DNA from: an uncultured Pseudomonadota bacterium
GTDB taxonomy: Bacteria > Pseudomonadota > Gammaproteobacteria > Steroidobacterales > Steroidobacteraceae
Reading direction: 5' to 3'
Length of the DNA stretch: 64,000 bases
NCBI GenBank assembly: GCA_903884105.1
Contig: CAISDJ010000073.1
Coordinates: 1 to 64,000, forward strand
A program made the translations under genes and the position numbers. Numbering within the stretch: the stretch's first letter is position 1; each line of letters begins with the position of its first letter. A model generated the notes under the pieces. It had not been told where the DNA came from. It saw nothing but the letters and a program-made list of their open reading frames with translations, and searched no databases. Below, in pieces: positions 60,558 through 64,000 of this stretch.

Positions 60558-60646
60558 ATTATGGAAACGCGCGGTGATGGTTTTATGACAACGTCAGCGG
60601 AATCGCCGCGACGCGGCAATTTGAGCGGATGACGAACGTATGACAC
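60558..60646 (-). promoter_or_regulatory. Two Pho boxes in phase and -10 of the ExbB-fusion operon
   Basis: On the minus strand, distal box GTGTCAT-ACGT-TCGTCAT (60646-60629) and proximal box TTGTCAT-AAAA-CCATCAC (60591-60574) start exactly 55 bases apart, five turns of 11. Ten bases after the proximal box is CATAAT (60563-60558), five of six to the -10 consensus, with transcription expected near 60551 and a leader of about 23 bases. The layout matches the porin promoter at 4167-4198. Confidence 0.8.
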
Positions 60647-60789
60647 ACTGCGTGGGCCTCTCCATTGGCCGCTTCTGTTGCTGATCGATGACGGAACGGC
60701 TACCGTCCTGAACTTGGCCTTGCAGCGCCGCTGCGAGGCGATCCTTGAACTGACAGCGCAAGTCGTCACCCACTGCAACTGGAGTTCCC

Positions 60790-61305
60790 ATGGCCACGAA
60801 ACAGAAGAAGCTGGATGTCACTTCGGCAGGCTTGCAGGCCGCAGCCCGCAAGGCTGCAGCCCATGCGGATCACATCAGGAAACAGGTTCACCTGGCGAAG
60901 GCTGAACTCAAGGCCGTGCGGAAGGCGTTCAAGGACCTGAAGAAGGCGGCGAAGCATGCCCGCGCTGCGGCGGACATGGCTGTGAAGGCAGCGAAGGCCG
61001 AACTCAAGAAGGCCGCCTCCGCCAAGCGCGCCGGCAGAAGCAAGCCAAAGGCTGCGAAGAAGAAGAAGTCCGGGGCGGGGAGCAGCGCCAAAGCGGCACG
61101 GCCGGCGCCCGCGGGCGCCAAGATGACCCAAGCTCCCGCACAGAAGCACGTTGCCCGCAAAGTGCGGCTTCCCAAGCCCGCTCTGAAAAAGCCGGCGGTC
61201 GCCGCCAAAGCCAAACGCAAGGCGAAGACCGCGGCGCCGGTCGTGGCAGCACCGGCGCAGAACTCAGGGGTCACTCCGACCGCCAGCAAGCCCACCAGCG
61301 CCTGA
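60790..61305 (+). CDS. Histone H1-like Lys/Ala-rich protein
   Basis: A 171-residue, very basic protein. Residues 1-90 predict a long helix with heptad-like Ala/Lys spacing (AARKAAAHADHIRKQVHLAK, DLKKAAKHARAAADMAVKAA). Residues 90-171 are Lys/Ala/Pro repeats (PKAAKKKKSG, KAKRKAKTAAPVVAAP) as in eukaryotic H1 tails and AlgP-like bacterial proteins. It has GGAG six bases before the ATG. It is divergent from the ExbB operon. It probably binds DNA or polyanions; a specific role is unknown. Confidence 0.8.
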   Translation: MATKQKKLDVTSAGLQAAARKAAAHADHIRKQVHLAKAELKAVRKAFKDLKKAAKHARAAADMAVKAAKAELKKAASAKRAGRSKPKAAKKKKSGAGSSAKAARPAPAGAKMTQAPAQKHVARKVRLPKPALKKPAVAAKAKRKAKTAAPVVAAPAQNSGVTPTASKPTSA

Positions 61306-61320
61306 CATCAGAAGTCCATG

Positions 61321-61351
61321 GACAGCTGTTCTGCATTTGCAGGACAGCTGT
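61321..61351 (+). repeat. Paired palindromic sites upstream of arsC
   Basis: GACAGCTGT occurs at 61321-61329 and again at 61343-61351, 22 bases apart (two helical turns). Each contains the palindrome ACAGCTGT. They lie 50-80 bases before arsC and could be a repressor or activator operator. No ArsR-type gene is in view. Confidence 0.45.
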
Positions 61352-61401
61352 CGTGCGATTTCGCCATCAATCCGTCGCACAGGCGCGCGTAGCATGGAAA
61401 G

Positions 61402-61908
61402 ATGGGTACGAATGACTTCACCATCCTGTTCCTGTGCACCGGCAATACGGCGCGCTCGATCCTCGCGGAAGGCACGCTCAATCATCTGCCGATCAATGGC
61501 GGACGGTTTCGGGCCTTCAGTGCCGGGAGTCACCCCAAGGGCGAGCTGAACCCGTTCGCGATTGAACTGCTCGAGCGACAAGGCATTTCGACAACGGGCC
61601 TGCGTAGCAAGAGCTGGGATGAGTTCTCCGGCCGCGGGGCGCCCGACCTCGACCTCGACTTCGTCATCACGGTCTGTGACCAGGCGGCGGGGGAAGTGTG
61701 CCCGATCTGGCCCGGCCAGCCGATGACAGCGCATTGGGGGGTCGCTGATCCTGCCGCCGTCACCGGTAGCGACGAAACCAAACGCCGCGCGTTCCTTGAT
61801 GCCTACGCGACCCTCCGCAGACGCATCGAACTGTTCGCCAATCTGCCGATCCCCACGTTGAGCCGACTCGCCCTCGAGACGCGCCTGCGGGACATCGGGA
61901 CTCGATGA
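61402..61908 (+). CDS. arsC: Arsenate reductase / low-molecular-weight phosphatase family
   Basis: A 168-residue LMW-PTPase-fold protein, likely reducing arsenate to arsenite with thioredoxin or a similar thiol. The CX5R active site is CTGNTARS (Cys12-Arg18), with the usual Ser replaced by Thr within the loop. FSAGSHPKGELNPFAIELLE is the second family motif, and DFVITVCDQAAGEVCPIWPG contains Cys residues that can serve as the resolving pair. The acid region is WGVADPAAVTG. It overlaps the aquaporin gene by four bases (ATGA), giving a coupled arsenic module. A tyrosine phosphatase function cannot be excluded. Confidence 0.87.
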   Translation: MGTNDFTILFLCTGNTARSILAEGTLNHLPINGGRFRAFSAGSHPKGELNPFAIELLERQGISTTGLRSKSWDEFSGRGAPDLDLDFVITVCDQAAGEVCPIWPGQPMTAHWGVADPAAVTGSDETKRRAFLDAYATLRRRIELFANLPIPTLSRLALETRLRDIGTR

Positions 61909-62576
61909 GCGCAGATCGGACGTTGCGCGCTGCGCTGCTCGCCGAAGGCATTGGCACAGCGGGCCTGCTGATGGTGGTCGTCGGCTCCGGCATCATGGCG
62001 GAACGACTGGCCTTCGGGAACGCCGCCCTCGCCCTCCTCGCCAATGCGCTTGTCACAGGATGCGGCCTCTTTGTGTTGATCACGCTCTTCGCTCCGGTGT
62101 CGGGCGCACACTTCAATCCGCTCGTCTCGGTGATGGCGTGGTCGGGCGGCGAGCTGTCCCGTGGTCGATTGGTCGCGGTGATGCTGACGCAGTTCGCTGC
62201 AGCCATTGCCGGCACGCTGATCGCGCACGCCATGTTCGGCCTCCGCCTCATCGACTGGGGTACACAGCGGCGCACAGGACCGGGCCAGTTGCTGAGCGAA
62301 CTCATCGCCACTGCCGGCCTGGTATTGGTGATCAGGGGCATGGCCAGACGCGAGGTCGCCTTGGCCGCAGGGTGCATCGCTGCCTATATCACTGCGGCGT
62401 ACTGGTTCACGGCATCGACGTCATTCGCCAATCCGGCAGTCACTCTCGCCCGCTCGCTCACGACGTCGTTCTCGGGTATTGCTCTGGTCGATGTGCCGGG
62501 CTTTGTCATTGCGCAAATCGCAGGCGCATTGCTGGGCTATGCCGCGGCGAGTCGGGTGTTCCCGGCTTCCGGGTGA
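61905..62576 (+). CDS. Aquaporin-family channel, probable arsenite efflux (AqpS-like)
   Basis: Six-segment major intrinsic protein of 223 residues. The first half-helix motif is SGAHFNPLVSV (NPL instead of NPA) and the second is STSFANPAVTLARS with the family Arg. Coupling to arsC by a 4-base overlap resembles the AqpS-ArsC arrangement known in rhizobia, where arsenate is reduced and arsenite leaves by the channel. The substitution at the first NPA may alter selectivity. It is convergent with the PhoD gene, 29 bases apart. Confidence 0.87.
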   Translation: MSADRTLRAALLAEGIGTAGLLMVVVGSGIMAERLAFGNAALALLANALVTGCGLFVLITLFAPVSGAHFNPLVSVMAWSGGELSRGRLVAVMLTQFAAAIAGTLIAHAMFGLRLIDWGTQRRTGPGQLLSELIATAGLVLVIRGMARREVALAAGCIAAYITAAYWFTASTSFANPAVTLARSLTTSFSGIALVDVPGFVIAQIAGALLGYAAASRVFPASG

Positions 62577-62605
62577 AGAAAATCGGGGGCCGCGCTGCCC
62601 CTGCT

Positions 62606-64000
62606 TCAGGCTTCAGTCAGAGGCTGGCCAGCCGGCATCACGAATGAACGAACGACCCGGGCGCCGGAACGGGGGTTGGTCGCGTCGTCCAGTCCCACCA
62701 TGTCGCCACGCAACAGGTCGGTACCGATGCTGAGCCTCAAGTAACCGCGATACTGGGCGCTGCCGTACAGCACGTTCGAATTGATGTCGACAAGCGATTT
62801 GATCATGCCCACGCCGGGCTGTCGGGACGTGATCGACGTGGTGACCAGCTCGCTCGCGACGACCGGTGTGTCCTCGCGGCCAGGGACGGCATTCAGCCGC
62901 CCGGCGAAGAACGCGTGAATGTCACCGCTCAGGATCAGCGGATTCCTGACCTGCGGCTGGGCCACCGCAGCGAGCAATCGCCGCCGCGCAGCTGCGTAGC
63001 CGTTCCAGCTGTCGGTATAGAACTGCTCACCCGGCCCGGCCAGTTCATCGAGGTACGACATCATCACGCCTTGCGCGAACAGGTTCCAGCGCGCGTCGGC
63101 TGATTGCAGCCGCTGTGCGAGCCAGGCCTCCTGCCGGAAGCCGAGCATCGTGCGACTCTCGTCCGTCACCTCGGCGCAGTTTTCCACTCGCCGCGATCCG
63201 CGAATTCCCGGGGCGCTGCAGGCATGCGGTGACCGGAACTGCCTGCCATCCAGCATGTAAAACGACGCCAGTGGACCGAAATTGCGCTGCTGGTACAGGC
63301 GCATTGCAGACCCGAACGGCACGGCGCTTCGCGGCACAGGCAAGTGCTCGTAGTACGCCTTCATGGCGGCCGCGCGCCGCAGCCTGAACAAGGCCGGATC
63401 GTCATCCTGCTCGGAGATGTCTCCGGTGTAGTCGTTGTCGACCTCATGATCGTCCCAGGTGCAGAGCCAGGGCGCTGCTGCGTGGGCAGCCTGCAGGTCC
63501 GGATCGAGCCGATACAGCGAGTGCCGGATCCGGTAGTCCTCGAGCGTCTGGGCTTCGCTCGCATCATGCCGGCGCACCGGATCGGCGCCGTTGCCGCCTT
63601 CATAGATGTAGTCGCCGACATGGACGATCAGGTCAGGCGCGTCGGCCACCATGTGGCGATAGGCTGCGTAGTAACCGTGCTCGTAGTTCTGGCAGGACGC
63701 TACCGCCACTTTGAGCGAATCGCGCTTCGAATCTGCAGCGGGTGCCGTGTGCGTCCGACCGACGGGACTCTGCTGTCCCATCGCAGTGAAGCGGTACCAG
63801 TAAGGCCGATCCGGTTCCAGGCCGCTCACTTCGACATGGACAGAATGCGCCCAGTCGGGCGTCGCATAGCTGATGCCACTCGCCCGGACGTCCCGCAGGG
63901 CTTCATCTGCGGCAACCACCCAATTGACGGGAATCGCCGAGGCTGGCATTCCGCCATCAGGCGAGAGCGGAATCGGCGCGAGGCGGGTCCACACCACGCA
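62606..64000 (-). CDS. phoD: PhoD-type alkaline phosphatase/phosphodiesterase (N-terminus outside window)
   Basis: Calcium/iron-dependent exported phosphatase that releases phosphate from phosphoesters. The frame is open through base 64000, so the start and Tat signal lie beyond; 464 residues are visible. After VVWTRLAP and the N-terminal beta-domain (WYRFTAMGQQSPVGRT) come the metal and substrate motifs: VAVASCQNYEHGYYAAY, LIVHVGDYIYEGG, CTWDDHEVDNDYTG and LILSGDIHAFFAGRL. These are the conserved PhoD/PhoX-like phosphatase set for the PF09423 family. It completes the phosphate theme of the window; whether it has a Pho box cannot be seen. Stop at 62606. Confidence 0.93.
   Translation of the reverse strand, partial: CVVWTRLAPIPLSPDGGMPASAIPVNWVVAADEALRDVRASGISYATPDWAHSVHVEVSGLEPDRPYWYRFTAMGQQSPVGRTHTAPAADSKRDSLKVAVASCQNYEHGYYAAYRHMVADAPDLIVHVGDYIYEGGNGADPVRRHDASEAQTLEDYRIRHSLYRLDPDLQAAHAAAPWLCTWDDHEVDNDYTGDISEQDDDPALFRLRRAAAMKAYYEHLPVPRSAVPFGSAMRLYQQRNFGPLASFYMLDGRQFRSPHACSAPGIRGSRRVENCAEVTDESRTMLGFRQEAWLAQRLQSADARWNLFAQGVMMSYLDELAGPGEQFYTDSWNGYAAARRRLLAAVAQPQVRNPLILSGDIHAFFAGRLNAVPGREDTPVVASELVTTSITSRQPGVGMIKSLVDINSNVLYGSAQYRGYLRLSIGTDLLRGDMVGLDDATNPRSGARVVRSFVMPAGQPLTEA

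Overview
The window is about 64 kb of GC-rich (low to mid 60s %) chromosomal DNA from a Gammaproteobacterium. The mix of housekeeping genes (dapE, dsbB, phoU, phoBR, tsaB, yoaA, GTP-type pckG, dusA, typA), TonB receptors and an exosortase/exopolysaccharide cluster fits the Xanthomonadales/Nevskiales/Steroidobacterales area. That placement is inference. I see no tRNA, rRNA, CRISPR array, insertion sequence or phage gene.

Layout. 1-11 kb: dapE, dsbB, phoU and a phosphate block: phoB-phoR, a beta-helix lipoprotein, a TonB-dependent receptor and a porin. Recognisable PhoB boxes sit in front of the lipoprotein/receptor pair and in front of the porin. 11-25 kb: core genes and regulators (tsaB, yoaA helicase, a probable small RNA upstream of pckG, a class III cyclase with FHA domain, dusA, a large PAS/GAF/GGDEF/EAL protein, typA). 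25-54.8 kb: an exopolysaccharide and protein-sorting locus. It has a TPR lipoprotein, a WecA-like initiating transferase, an exosortase fused to EpsI (XrtD type), glycosyltransferases, a flippase, UDP-galactopyranose mutase with a probable galactofuranosyltransferase, and a nine-gene export/polymerisation operon (OPX, beta-barrel, Wzz, BY-kinase, ExeA-like ATPase, acetyltransferase, beta-helix protein, FkbM methyltransferase, Wzy). The locus ends with two secreted VPLPA-CTERM proteins, which match the substrate signal expected for XrtD. 55-60.6 kb: a five-gene operon whose first gene fuses a periplasmic DUF2341/LamG-like region to an ExbB channel, followed by exbD, tonB, a porin and a coiled-coil protein. 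Two PhoB boxes lie in 11-bp register upstream. 60.8-64 kb: a histone H1-like protein, arsenate reductase plus aquaporin, and a PhoD phosphatase running off the right edge.

How it fits together. Two linked themes dominate. One is phosphate starvation: PhoB/PhoR/PhoU, two Porin_5-type porins, a TonB receptor with its lipoprotein partner, a dedicated TonB energising complex and PhoD. The proposal that these form one PhoB-controlled outer-membrane uptake system is inference from Pho boxes and gene order. The arsC-aquaporin pair makes sense beside it, because arsenate enters by phosphate routes. The other theme is a galactofuranose-containing surface polysaccharide coupled to exosortase sorting of VPLPA proteins.

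The best candidates for undescribed biology are the Pho-box-driven LamG-ExbB/ExbD/TonB/porin operon, the structured small RNA at 14270-14371, and a 20-bp element shared by the promoters of the two VPLPA genes.
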